Shown here in pieces: positions 15,753 through 23,496 of a stretch of DNA of 26,563 nt. Below the pieces are notes generated by a model. That model saw only the letters and a program-made list of their open reading frames with translations. It ran no database searches and was not told the DNA's origin. Position 1 is the stretch's first letter. Every line of letters begins with the position of its first letter. The stretch comes from VBCK01 sp035511515 (GTDB taxonomy: Bacteria > Pseudomonadota > Gammaproteobacteria > Burkholderiales > Burkholderiaceae_F). The translations under genes were made by a program, and so were the position numbers. The stretch lies in assembly GCA_035511515.1 (NCBI GenBank), contig DATKFG010000020.1:1-26563 (forward strand). The letters are read 5' to 3'.

Positions 15753-16892
15753 CTAGATCACTTCCAGATCGGCGCGCAATGCGCCGGCTGCCTTCAGCGC
15801 CTGCAGGATCGCGACCAGATCGGCGGGATTGGCTCCCAGCGAGTTCAACGCCTTGACCACATCGGCCAGGCTGGCGGCCGAAGGCAGTTTCATCAGCACG
15901 CCACCGTCCTGCTTGAGCTGGATATCGGTCTTTTCAGTCACCGTGGTCTGGCCCGACGACAGCGGCCCCGGCTGCGACACGACCGGGGTGGAGGTGATCG
16001 TCACCGACAGGTTGCCGTGCGCCACCGCCGCCGGTTCCAGAGACACCGTGCGGTTCATCACGATGGAGCCGGTGCGTGCATTGACGATCACGCGCGCGGT
16101 CGGCGCGAGCTGCGCCACCTGCAGATTCTCCAGCTGCGCCATGAATCGCACGCGCCGGTCCGGATCGGTCGGAGCCTTCACGTCGATGACGCGGCCGTCC
16201 AGCGCGTGCGCCGTGCCTTCGCCCATTTCCGTGTTGATGGCGTCGGTCATCGCCTGCGCGGTGGAGAAATCGGTCGAATTCAGCTCCAGCGCGATCGCCT
16301 CGCCCTCCAGGAACGGCGAAGCCACAGCGCGCTCGACCGTGGCGCCGTCCGGAACCCGGCCCGCCGCCAGGTGGTTGATCTGCACCTTCGATCCGCCCTG
16401 TGCCGCCCCGGCGCCGGCGACCAGCACGTTGCCCTGGGCCACCGCGTAGATCTGGCCGTCGGCGCCTTTCAGAGGCGTCATCAGCAGGGTGCCGCCGCGC
16501 AGGCTGCGCGCGTTTCCGAGCGACGAAACGGTCACGTCCAGCTGCTGGCCGGGCCGCGCGAACGATGCCAGCTCCGCAGTCACCATCACCGCCGCGACGT
16601 TCTTCAGCTGCGGATTCGTTCCCGGCGGCAACGTGATGCCCAGCTGGGTCAGCATCGACTGCAGGCTCTGCACGGTGAACGGCGTCTGCGTGGTCTGGTC
16701 GCCGCTGCCATCCAGGCCGACGACCAGGCCGTAGCCGATCAGCTGGTTGCCCCGCACGCCCTGCACCGTGGCCAGGTCGCGGATCCGCTCGGCGTGCGCC
16801 GGTGCGACCAGGCACAGCGCGCACGCCAGTGCCCACGCGCGCCAGGCGTGTCGCCACGCCGGCAGGACCGATCGCGGCCGGTGCGCGTCCAT
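15753..16892 (-). CDS. flgI: Flagellar P-ring protein FlgI, 379 aa
   Basis: FlgI forms the periplasmic P-ring bushing around the rod in the peptidoglycan layer, assembled with the chaperone FlgA encoded at 22381. Residues 1-34 are a Sec signal peptide with cleavage after AHA. The mature protein starts ERIRDLATVQGVRGNQLIGYG, and GLDGSGDQT and the C-terminal LQALKAAGALRADLEVI are family hallmarks. The open frame continues upstream through flgH in another phase, but the ATG at 16892 shares its A with the flgH stop (TGATG), gives a proper signal peptide and the usual family length. This one-base overlap suggests translational coupling of the two outer-ring genes. Confidence 0.97.
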   Translation of the reverse strand: MDAHRPRSVLPAWRHAWRAWALACALCLVAPAHAERIRDLATVQGVRGNQLIGYGLVVGLDGSGDQTTQTPFTVQSLQSMLTQLGITLPPGTNPQLKNVAAVMVTAELASFARPGQQLDVTVSSLGNARSLRGGTLLMTPLKGADGQIYAVAQGNVLVAGAGAAQGGSKVQINHLAAGRVPDGATVERAVASPFLEGEAIALELNSTDFSTAQAMTDAINTEMGEGTAHALDGRVIDVKAPTDPDRRVRFMAQLENLQVAQLAPTARVIVNARTGSIVMNRTVSLEPAAVAHGNLSVTITSTPVVSQPGPLSSGQTTVTEKTDIQLKQDGGVLMKLPSAASLADVVKALNSLGANPADLVAILQALKAAGALRADLEVI

Positions 16893-17569
16893 CAGAACGG
16901 CGACCACGAGTTGAAAAAGCGCCCGAGCCAGCCCTGGATCTGAGCCTGCTCGATGTTGCCGCCACCGCGATAGTCGAGGCGTGCGTCGGCGACCTGGGCC
17001 GAGCTCACCAGGTTGCCGGGCTGGATCAGCACCGGGTTGACCACGCCGGAGAAGCGCAGGACCTCCGAGTTCTCGCGGATCCCGATCTGCTTTTCGCCCG
17101 CCACCATCAGGTTGCCGTTGGGCAGCACCTCGATCACGGTGACCGTGATGGTTCCGGTGAACAGCCCCGAAGACGAGGTGGCGCCGGTTCCATTGAAGGC
17201 GTTGTCGGTACTGGCGGTCGTGTTCAGGCCGTTCAAGCCCATCCCGAGCACGCCCTTGATCTTCGGTATCACGGCCGTGAGGCTGGCCTTCTTTTCGGTG
17301 TTCGAGGTGGCACTCTGGCTGGCATTGAGCGTCTCGTTGATCTGTATCGTCAGCACGTCGCCGATCATCCGCGGCCGGTAGTCCTCGAACAGCAAGATGT
17401 TGCCGCGCGGGCGGAAGATCGAACCGGTCGGGTGCTCGTACGGCGACTCCACCGGCTGCGGTCGGGCAGTCGTGGTGGCGACCTTGATCTGGTCGCGCGG
17501 AGAGGCGCAACCGCCCAGCACGAGGAGCGCTGCCGCGGCAACGAGCGCAGCGGTTCGAAGCAAAGCCAT
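16892..17569 (-). CDS. flgH: Flagellar L-ring lipoprotein FlgH, 225 aa
   Basis: FlgH forms the L-ring in the outer membrane around the rod. The N-terminus is a lipoprotein signal peptide with lipobox VLGGC, so C21 is the lipidated residue. Family signatures follow: SIFRPRGNILLFEDYRPRMIGD, LTIQINETLNASQSA and the C-terminal GWLGRFFNSWSPF. The length is normal. It begins 19 bases after flgG with a GGGGA ribosome site and overlaps flgI by one base. It is expected to be secreted by Sec/Lol, unlike the neighbouring rod and hook proteins that use flagellar type III export. Confidence 0.97.
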   Translation of the reverse strand: MALLRTAALVAAAALLVLGGCASPRDQIKVATTTARPQPVESPYEHPTGSIFRPRGNILLFEDYRPRMIGDVLTIQINETLNASQSATSNTEKKASLTAVIPKIKGVLGMGLNGLNTTASTDNAFNGTGATSSSGLFTGTITVTVIEVLPNGNLMVAGEKQIGIRENSEVLRFSGVVNPVLIQPGNLVSSAQVADARLDYRGGGNIEQAQIQGWLGRFFNSWSPF

Positions 17570-17588
17570 CGTCGTCGGTCCCCGCCGC

Positions 17589-18371
17589 TTACATCTGCGA
17601 CAGGCGCTGGAGCATCTGGTCGGACGTCGAGATCGCCTTGGAATTGAGCTCGTAAGCGCGCTGCGTCTGGATCATCGAGACCAGTTCCTCGACCACGTTC
17701 ACGTTGCTGGTCTCGACGTAACCCTGCTGCAGCGTCCCCAGGCCGTTGGTTCCTGCCGTGTTGGCGGTCGGCGTGCCGGACGCCGCCGTCTCCGAGAACA
17801 GGTTCTGTCCCTTCGATTCGAGCCCGGCCGGATTGATGAAGCCGGCCAGCTGAATCGCACCGACGTTCTGTGCCGCGGCCTGGCCCGGCAGCGTCACGCT
17901 GACGGTGCCGTCGGCGCCGATCGTGACCGACTGCGCGGTGGGCGGGATCGTGACCGCCGGGGTCAATGCGAATCCGGAATTGTTCACCAGCTGCCCGACC
18001 GCATCGATGTGGAAGCTGCCGTCGCGCGTATAGGCGATGGTCCCGTCGGGCATCTGGACCTGGAAGAAGCCATTGCCGTTGATCGCCATGTCGAACTGGT
18101 TGCCGGTCTGCTGCAAATTGCCCTGCGAAAAGATGCGCGGGGTCGCCACCAGCTGCACGCCGGTGCCCAATTGCAGTCCCGTGGGCAGCTGGGTCTGCTG
18201 AGACGAGTTGGCGCCGGCCTGGCGCAGGTTCTGGTACAGCAGGTCTTCGAACTCGGCGACCTGCCGCTTGTAGCCGTTGGTGCCGACGTTGGCCAGGTTG
18301 TTGGAGATGACGTCCAGCTGGGTCTGCTGGGCGTCCATTCCGGTCTTGGCGATCCACAGGCTTCTGATCAT
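17589..18371 (-). CDS. flgG: Distal rod protein FlgG, 260 aa
   Basis: FlgG is the distal rod (drive-shaft) subunit, exported by the flagellar type III system. MIRSLWIAKTGMDAQQTQLD, then VISNNLANVGTNGYKR, is the classic FlgG N-terminus, and VNVVEELVSMIQTQRAYELN plus a short C-terminal helix close the protein. The 260-residue length equals that of enteric FlgG. The ATG at 18371 has GGGAG six bases upstream; an in-frame start nine codons earlier lacks homology. It follows flgF after 46 bases. Confidence 0.97.
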   Translation of the reverse strand: MIRSLWIAKTGMDAQQTQLDVISNNLANVGTNGYKRQVAEFEDLLYQNLRQAGANSSQQTQLPTGLQLGTGVQLVATPRIFSQGNLQQTGNQFDMAINGNGFFQVQMPDGTIAYTRDGSFHIDAVGQLVNNSGFALTPAVTIPPTAQSVTIGADGTVSVTLPGQAAAQNVGAIQLAGFINPAGLESKGQNLFSETAASGTPTANTAGTNGLGTLQQGYVETSNVNVVEELVSMIQTQRAYELNSKAISTSDQMLQRLSQM

Positions 18372-18417
18372 CGTTCGCTCCCTACGTTGATGGCGCAACC
18401 GCCGTCGGGTCCTTCGG

Positions 18418-19152
18418 TCAGGGGCCGACGACCGAGCTGGCCTTCTGCTCGTTCTGTTCGGCGGTGCTGAGCATCTTCATCTGCAGCTCGAACTGGCGCG
18501 AGGCGGCGATCATCCCGACCATCGCCTCCACCACGTTCACATTGCTGCCTTCCAGCGTTCCATCGGCCACCCTGACCGAAGCGTCGGTGTCGGCCGCAGC
18601 GCCGCTCTGGGTGCGAAACAGACCATCGGTGCCCTTGGACAGATCCGAGATCGGCGGGTTGACCAGCTTGAGCTGCCCGACATTGGTCGGAACCTTCGAG
18701 CTGGCGGCCTTGACCGAAACGGTGCCGTCGGTGGCGATCAACACCGATTGCGCGTCGGCCGGTATCGAGATCGGCCCGCCCGTGCCCTGCACCTGCAGGC
18801 CGTTGGGAAGCTGCAGCACACCGTCCGGTCCGACCTGCAGCGCGCCGTTGCGCGTGTACGCCTCCGAACCGTCGCTGGTCTGAACCGCGAGCCAGCCCTC
18901 GCCCTGGATCGCCACATCGAGCGTGCGTCCGGTCGCCGTCATCGGTCCCTGGGAAAAATCGGCCCCGGTGGTGGTTTCGACGGTGAACACGCGCGTGCCC
19001 GCCTGCGGACTGACGGCCGGCACGGCGCGCAGTCCCACGGTGTCGGCGCGAAAGCCGGTGGTGTCCGCATTGGCCAGGTTGTTGGCCAGCGTCGCCTGCC
19101 GCTCCAGCAGGTACTTGGCCCCAGACATTGACGTATATATCAGGCGATCCAT
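18418..19152 (-). CDS. flgF: Proximal rod protein FlgF, 244 aa
   Basis: FlgF is a proximal rod subunit. The start MDRLIYTSMSGAKYLLERQ, then LANNLANADTTGFRAD, matches FlgF, and the C-terminal VNVVEAMVGMIAASRQFELQ is the conserved rod-family helix. The length is near that of the enteric protein (about 250). It lies 153 bases behind flgE, the widest gap inside the flgB-flgL run, and has only a weak ribosome site. The ATG at 19152 is nevertheless well supported by the conserved first residues. Confidence 0.96.
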   Translation of the reverse strand: MDRLIYTSMSGAKYLLERQATLANNLANADTTGFRADTVGLRAVPAVSPQAGTRVFTVETTTGADFSQGPMTATGRTLDVAIQGEGWLAVQTSDGSEAYTRNGALQVGPDGVLQLPNGLQVQGTGGPISIPADAQSVLIATDGTVSVKAASSKVPTNVGQLKLVNPPISDLSKGTDGLFRTQSGAAADTDASVRVADGTLEGSNVNVVEAMVGMIAASRQFELQMKMLSTAEQNEQKASSVVGP

Positions 19153-19305
19153 ATCGCTGGCTCGTAGATGGACAGACGCCTCGGCTTCGACACGGCCTCA
19201 GCCGGGGGCCGAAAAGCGGGAGGATGGGAACGAGGGGGCTGGGCTGGCCGCCTCGTGCTCCCCCAGCCGATGGTTACGGGATTGGCGGCGTCAATCATTT
19301 ATCGA
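19153..19305. other. 153-base flgE-flgF intergenic spacer with one inverted repeat
   Basis: This is the widest spacer in the flgB-flgL run. It contains an inverted repeat, GGCTGGG at 19237-19243 and CCCAGCC at 19262-19268, with an 18-base loop and no T-run, plus several overlapping GC-rich stems. No sigma-28 box and no open frame of note were found. It could hold a promoter for flgF or an RNA structure adjusting hook against rod expression; this is speculation. Confidence 0.4.
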
Positions 19306-20526
19306 TCAGCGCAGGTTCATCAGCGTCTGCTGAACCTGGTCCTCGGTCTTGATCGTCTCGGCGTTGGCCTGGTAGACACGCTGCGCGGTGATCATGTTGA
19401 CCAGCTCGGTCGTGATGTCGACGTTGGAGCTTTCCAGCGCGCTCGACTGCAGGGTCCCGTAGCTGCCGGTTGACGGCGCGCCGATCAGCGGCTGGCCCGA
19501 GCTGGAGGACTCGGCCCACTGGTTGCCGCTCAGCGCCGCCAGACCCTGGGGGTTGATGAAATTGGCCAGCGCGATCTGCGCCTGGTCACGCGTCTGCCCG
19601 TTGCTGTAGCGGCCCTGGATGGTGCCGTCCGAGCCGATCGAGAAGCCCGACAGCTGCCCGGTCGTGAAGCCATCCTGCGTGTTGCCGCTGACCGCGAAGC
19701 TCGCTCCGTACTGGCTGGTCGAGGTGGCCGGGAACAGCAGCGCGAACGTCAGCGGCGAGGTGGCGCCGTTGGTGAGCGGGATCGACGGGTTCAGCGTCAC
19801 GTTGTTCGCCATCGCGCCCGAGGAATTGAAATTCAGGGTCCCGATCGCGGCGCCGCCGTTCAGGACCGCGCCGTCGGCGGACGCGTAGACGGACCAGGCG
19901 TTGGCCGCGGTGGTGCGGAAGTACATCGACAGCGTGTGCGAGTTGCCCTGCGAGTCGTACACGGTCAACGCGGTCGACGAGTTGTACGAAGTCGGGTCGG
20001 TCATGCTGAACGCCGCCACCGGCACGGTCGAGCGCGAGTCCAGGTTCATCGACACGGTGGCGTTGGCGGTCGCCTTGGGCGCGATGTTCCCCAGCGACAA
20101 CTGCACCGGGGTGGGCGTGCCGGGACTGATCGTGCCGTTGGCGTTGGCCGGGTAGCCGGTCAGCTGCGCTCCGTTGGGGCCGACGATGAAGCCGTTCTTG
20201 TCGAGCGAGAATTCTCCGTCGCGCGAGTAGGTGACCACGCCGCTGGACGACATCCGGAAGAAGCCCTGGCCGTTGATCGCCACGTCCATCGGATTGCCGG
20301 TCGTGGTGATGTTGCCCTGGGTGAATTGCGGGCTCACCGCGGCCAGCTGGGTGCCGATGCCGATCTGGGTGCCCGATCCGCTCGCCACCGTGGATGCGAA
20401 CACATCCGCGAATTCGGCCCGGCCGTCCTTGTACCCGACCGTAGAGGCGTTGGCCACGTTGTTGCCGATCGTGTCGAGGTTCTGCGAGGCGGCATTCAAG
20501 CCCGACAGGGCCTGTTCGAAACTCAT
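19306..20526 (-). CDS. flgE: Flagellar hook protein FlgE, 406 aa
   Basis: FlgE is the hook subunit, the flexible joint between rod and filament. The N-terminus MSFEQALSGLNAASQNLDTI with GNNVANASTVGYKDGRAEF is diagnostic, and the C-terminus VDITTELVNMITAQRVYQAN, ending in DQVQQTLMNLR, is the matching D0 helix. The middle is Gly/Ser/Thr-rich as in hook outer domains. The length is typical for proteobacterial hooks. It is preceded by GGGAG and lies 47 bases after flgD, the hook cap needed for its assembly. Confidence 0.97.
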   Translation of the reverse strand: MSFEQALSGLNAASQNLDTIGNNVANASTVGYKDGRAEFADVFASTVASGSGTQIGIGTQLAAVSPQFTQGNITTTGNPMDVAINGQGFFRMSSSGVVTYSRDGEFSLDKNGFIVGPNGAQLTGYPANANGTISPGTPTPVQLSLGNIAPKATANATVSMNLDSRSTVPVAAFSMTDPTSYNSSTALTVYDSQGNSHTLSMYFRTTAANAWSVYASADGAVLNGGAAIGTLNFNSSGAMANNVTLNPSIPLTNGATSPLTFALLFPATSTSQYGASFAVSGNTQDGFTTGQLSGFSIGSDGTIQGRYSNGQTRDQAQIALANFINPQGLAALSGNQWAESSSSGQPLIGAPSTGSYGTLQSSALESSNVDITTELVNMITAQRVYQANAETIKTEDQVQQTLMNLR

Positions 20527-20573
20527 GTGCTTCTCCCGTTCAAATCGATGCTGGTCTGCTCAATGCTCATGGA

Positions 20574-21299
20574 CTACAGGATCTGCGCGATCGATCCGAA
20601 TCCGACCTGCGATCCGTTCGACAGCAGCAATTGCACCGATCCATCGGACTGGGGCGCAACCCCGACCACCTGCTGCGCGGTGTAGGCGGTGCTGGTGACG
20701 CTCTGGCCGTTCGCCGTGGCGCTCACCGAGTACGAGTAGCTGCCGGCAGCGGCCTGCGCCCCGCTGTCGGTGGTTCCGTTCCAGCTGAAATCCTGCACGC
20801 CGGCGCCGAGCGCGCCCAGGCTGATGGTGCGGACCGTGGCGCCGGTCGAATCCTTCACGGTCACGTTGACGGTGTCGGCCGCCTGCGCCAGCGAGAAGCC
20901 GCCGTAGGCGGCCATCGTCTGGGTCGAGCCGGACGTCGAGGTCGACGCCAGCGCGAGCGAGCTGCCCGGAACCAGCACGGTGTGACCGGTCAGCTGGGTC
21001 GACTGCATCGCCTGGCTCTGCTGCAGGCCGGCGACGAGCTGGCTCACCGTGCTGTTCAGGCTGCTGATCCCGGTGACCGTGCTGATCTGCGCCATCTGGG
21101 ACGTGATCTGCGAGTTGTCGACCGGATTGAGCGGATCCTGGTTGTTCATCTGCGCAACCAGCAGCTTCAGGAACGTATTGGACAGGCTCTGCGCGCTGGT
21201 GCCGGTCGCGCTCGCGCTGGTTCCGGTCGAATTCGTGGAGCCGATAACGCTGGGCGTCGTAAACAGGCTGGACAGGTCGGTACTGGAAGCGACGGTCAT
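20574..21299 (-). CDS. flgD: Hook-cap (hook assembly) protein FlgD, 241 aa
   Basis: FlgD sits at the tip of the growing hook and guides FlgE assembly, then is replaced by FlgK. The N-terminal region has the conserved FLKLLVAQMNNQDPLNPVDN and SQMAQISTVTGI segments. The C-terminal half carries the FlgD Ig-like/tudor-like fold region (FSWNGTTDSGAQAAAGSYSY). The ribosome site TAAGGAG overlaps the flgC stop codon, so the two genes are closely coupled. The length is normal. Confidence 0.97.
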   Translation of the reverse strand: MTVASSTDLSSLFTTPSVIGSTNSTGTSASATGTSAQSLSNTFLKLLVAQMNNQDPLNPVDNSQITSQMAQISTVTGISSLNSTVSQLVAGLQQSQAMQSTQLTGHTVLVPGSSLALASTSTSGSTQTMAAYGGFSLAQAADTVNVTVKDSTGATVRTISLGALGAGVQDFSWNGTTDSGAQAAAGSYSYSVSATANGQSVTSTAYTAQQVVGVAPQSDGSVQLLLSNGSQVGFGSIAQIL

Positions 21300-21311
21300 T
21301 GCAATTGCTCC

Positions 21312-21719
21312 TTAGGTGCCCAGCTGCAGCACCTTCTGCAGCAGGCTCTTGGCCGTGTTCATTACGTCGACGTTGGTCTGGTAGCTGCGCGATGCCGAGA
21401 TCATGTTCACCATCTCCTCCACCGGATTGACGTTCGGCATGGTCACCATGCCGTCGGCATCGGACAGCGGATTGGAGGGATCGTGAATGCGCCGCGCCGG
21501 CGTGTTGTCCTGGGTCACCTGCGCCACCCGCACACCGGCCGCGCCGGGATCGGCCCCGAGGTTCTGCGTCTGGAACACAACCTGGCGCGCCTTGTAGGGC
21601 TGCCCGTCCGGGCCGGCGATCGATTCGGCATTGGCCAGATTGCTGGCGACCACGTTCAGGCGCTGGCTCTGGGCCGAGATGGCCGAACCGGACACGTCGA
21701 AGATCTTGAACAGCGACAT
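21312..21719 (-). CDS. flgC: Proximal rod protein FlgC, 135 aa
   Basis: FlgC is a proximal rod subunit. MSLFKIFDVSGSAISAQSQR, followed by LNVVASNLANAES, is the FlgC N-terminus, and NVNPVEEMVNMISASRSYQT is its C-terminal signature. The length equals that of the enteric protein (134). It starts after a 102-base gap from flgB that carries two strong palindromes, with GGAG six bases before the ATG. Confidence 0.97.
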   Translation of the reverse strand: MSLFKIFDVSGSAISAQSQRLNVVASNLANAESIAGPDGQPYKARQVVFQTQNLGADPGAAGVRVAQVTQDNTPARRIHDPSNPLSDADGMVTMPNVNPVEEMVNMISASRSYQTNVDVMNTAKSLLQKVLQLGT

Positions 21720-21786
21720 AGCGACTCCCTCTACCCTGCTTCGCGCCGCGCGCTTCGCAGGACGTGTCCACCTACGCTAGAGCTAC

Positions 21787-21821
21787 GGCGGGCATGCCCG
21801 CCTTCGCCGATGCGAAGGCGG
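21787..21821 (-). repeat. Two overlapping perfect palindromes between flgB and flgC
   Basis: GGCGGGCATGCCCGCC at 21787-21802 is a perfect 16-base palindrome. CCGCCTTCGC (21798-21807) and GCGAAGGCGG (21812-21821) form a perfect 10-base stem with a CGAT loop. The two share CCGCC, so only one can form at a time. The longer stem directly abuts the flgB stop codon. Possible roles are a REP-like insertion, partial termination or mRNA stabilisation within the operon. There is no T-run. Confidence 0.7.
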
Positions 21822-22232
21822 CTATTGCCCATTAATGGCGGTCAACATCGTCTTGATCTGACCGTTCAGGAAGCGCAGCGTCGCTTCGTAACGAACCGAG
21901 TTTTCGGCGAAAGCCGCGCGCTCGGTGTCCAGGTCGACGGTGTTGCCGTCCAGCGCCGCCTGCAGCGGCTGCCGGTACTGCAGCGCCGGCGCGGGCCCGG
22001 CGGCGCCGGACCCGGGCAGGTGCGCCGGGTCGGTGCGGGTGGGTGCGCTGGAGCTCTGGGCGGTCGCCTGCGCCAGTGCCTGGGTGAAATCGAAGTCTTT
22101 TGCCTGGTAATTCGGCGTATCGGCGTTCGCAATGTTCGACGCCAGCACCTTGGCGCGCTGGGCTTGCAGGGACAGCGCCGCCGCCTGAAAGTCGAGCGTC
22201 GCGGTCATCCGGTCGATCGGTGTGGCTGCCAT
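21822..22232 (-). CDS. flgB: Proximal rod protein FlgB, 136 aa
   Basis: FlgB is the most proximal rod subunit, joining the rod to the MS-ring/FliE. The conserved LDFQAAALSLQAQRAKVLAS, then NIANADTPNYQAKDFDF, identifies it, and RYEATLRFLNGQIKTMLTAI is the usual C-terminal helix. The length matches the enteric protein (138). It is the first gene of the long flgB-to-flgL run and is divergent from flgA. The ATG at 22232 has no strong ribosome site, and I cannot identify its promoter with confidence. Confidence 0.97.
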   Translation of the reverse strand: MAATPIDRMTATLDFQAAALSLQAQRAKVLASNIANADTPNYQAKDFDFTQALAQATAQSSSAPTRTDPAHLPGSGAAGPAPALQYRQPLQAALDGNTVDLDTERAAFAENSVRYEATLRFLNGQIKTMLTAINGQ

Positions 22233-22258
22233 ATTTGAGGTCGTGCGCCGTCAAGGCC

Positions 22259-22285
22259 TAAAGTCTTTCGGACTGATACCGATTA
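22259..22285 (+). promoter_or_regulatory. Sigma-28 (FliA)-type promoter candidate for flgA
   Basis: TAAAGTCT, 11 bases, then ACCGATTA matches the FliA consensus TAAAGTTT-N11-GCCGATAA at all four core -35 bases and six of eight -10 bases, with exact spacing. A second -10-like ACCGATAA occurs at 22311-22318, but the sequence at its -35 position is TGAG. The flgA ATG follows about 95 bases downstream of the first -10. It lies in the 148-base divergent flgB/flgA region. Confidence 0.6.
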
Positions 22286-22380
22286 TTCCGATGAGGGGCA
22301 GGGTCGATCGACCGATAAGTCCGGATCGCGCGCACCTTCTTCCGCCATCGGAGGGGGTCGCTCGGCCTACGCTTGCGGCC

Positions 22381-23055
22381 ATGCAGCGATGGCTCATCAC
22401 GATTTTCATCTCCTGGATCTGCGCTCCGGCGCTGGCCCAGGTGCCGGCCGATCTGGTGCGCCGCTTTGTCCAGAGCGAGCTGGGCCCGATCGACGGTGCT
22501 TCCCGCATCGACATCTCGGTCGGTTCGACCAGCTCACGTCTGCGCCTGGCGCCGTGCGATAAAGCCGAGCCGTTCGCGCGCAGCGGAGCGCGCCTGTGGG
22601 GCGCCAGCTTCGTCGGTGTGCGGTGCGTGTCCGGGGCGCACTGGACGATCAGCGTTCCGGTGCAGGTGCGGGTCTACGGCGCGGCCCTGGTCGCCGCGCG
22701 AGCGGTTGCGGCCGGGCAGCCCATCGGGGAGGCCGAGGTGCGAACCGAGCAGGTCGAATGGACGCGCGATGCGCGAGGCGTCGCGCGCGACGTGTCCCAG
22801 CTGCGCAGGCGCGTTGCGGTGCGCTCGATCGAGCCGGGAGAACCGATCGGTCTGACTCTGTTGCGCGAAGTGCCTGCGGTAGCGCAGGGCGATCCTGTCA
22901 AGGTGGTCGGCCTCGGCCAGGGCTTCTCGGTCACGACCGATGCCGTGGCGCTGGCGGCCGCTCCGGCCGGGCAACCGGTGCGAGTCCGGGTCGAATCTGG
23001 CAAGATTCTGACCGGCACCGCGCGCGAGGGCCGCATCGTCGAGGTGCTTTTCTGA
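22381..23055 (+). CDS. flgA: Flagellar P-ring assembly chaperone FlgA, 224 aa
   Basis: FlgA is a periplasmic chaperone needed for FlgI to assemble the P-ring. MQRWLITIFISWICAPALA is a Sec signal peptide with cleavage after ALA (residue 19). The mature part contains the C-terminal SAF/FlgA domain, with repeated LVAARAVAAGQPIGEAEVRT, GEPIGLTLLREVPAV and VRVRVESGKILTGTAREGRI segments. The frame is open upstream to 22222, but only ATG 22381 gives a signal peptide; its ribosome site is weak. It is divergent from flgB and followed by flgM. Confidence 0.95.
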   Translation: MQRWLITIFISWICAPALAQVPADLVRRFVQSELGPIDGASRIDISVGSTSSRLRLAPCDKAEPFARSGARLWGASFVGVRCVSGAHWTISVPVQVRVYGAALVAARAVAAGQPIGEAEVRTEQVEWTRDARGVARDVSQLRRRVAVRSIEPGEPIGLTLLREVPAVAQGDPVKVVGLGQGFSVTTDAVALAAAPAGQPVRVRVESGKILTGTAREGRIVEVLF

Positions 23056-23098
23056 TGGTTTCGCCCGTGCGATCGGCCGTGGGGACGCACCGCATTTG

Positions 23099-23120
23099 CG
23101 GGGCAGGCCGGATCGCCCCG
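23099..23120 (+). terminator. Weak hairpin between flgA and flgM
   Basis: CGGGGC and GCCCCG form a perfect six-base stem around a 10-base loop, 44 bases past the flgA stop and one base before the -35 box of the flgM promoter. It has no T-run beyond TT, so it may only attenuate read-through from flgA. Confidence 0.3.
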
Positions 23121-23121
23121 T

Positions 23122-23148
23122 TAAAGTTCAGGTCAGGGGCGCCGAATT
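23122..23148 (+). promoter_or_regulatory. Sigma-28 (FliA) promoter for flgMN
   Basis: TAAAGTTC, 11 bases, then GCCGAATT is a near-consensus FliA promoter (TAAAGTTT-N11-GCCGATAA): seven of eight -35 bases and six of eight -10 bases match, with perfect spacing. It lies 42 bases upstream of the flgM start. Sigma-28 control of its own anti-sigma factor is the known feedback loop in enteric flagella. Confidence 0.8.
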
Positions 23149-23190
23149 GAAGTCAGGTGTGTTTCGCTTGCTGCAGGAGTGGGAGTGGCG

Positions 23191-23496
23191 ATGAAGATCA
23201 CTAGAACCTCTGAGCCGACGCGTGCGGAACGCGCCCAGCCCAGCGCCGGCGGTGCCGCGCGCGCCAGCGGCGCTGCGGCCAAGCCGGCCGCCGCCAGCAG
23301 CGGACGCGTGCAGATATCGGACCTGTCGACCCGGCTCAATCAGCTGGAGAAGCAGTTTCCGGATACGAGCTTCGATGCCAAGAAGGTGTCCGAGATCCAG
23401 TCCGCGATCGCCGATGGCCGTTACCAGGTTAACGCCGGCGCGGTCGCCGACAAGTTGCTGGCCAGCGCAGCACAGTTGACCGGCCGCAAGGCGTGA
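23191..23496 (+). CDS. flgM: Anti-sigma-28 factor FlgM, 101 aa
   Basis: FlgM binds FliA and blocks late flagellar gene expression until the hook is complete, when FlgM is exported. The N-terminal half is Ala/Ser-rich and probably disordered (about 1-38). The C-terminal half (about 40-95), with ISDLSTRLNQLEKQF, KVSEIQSAIADGRYQV and ADKLLASA, is the sigma-binding domain. The ATG at 23191 is chosen for its GGAG five bases upstream; an in-frame GTG at 23179 would add four residues. Its TGA overlaps the flgN GTG. Confidence 0.95.
   Translation: MKITRTSEPTRAERAQPSAGGAARASGAAAKPAAASSGRVQISDLSTRLNQLEKQFPDTSFDAKKVSEIQSAIADGRYQVNAGAVADKLLASAAQLTGRKA

Noticed and set aside
16893..17510. Upstream extension of the flgI frame
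   Set aside because: It runs through flgH in another phase; ATG 16892 gives a normal signal peptide and length.
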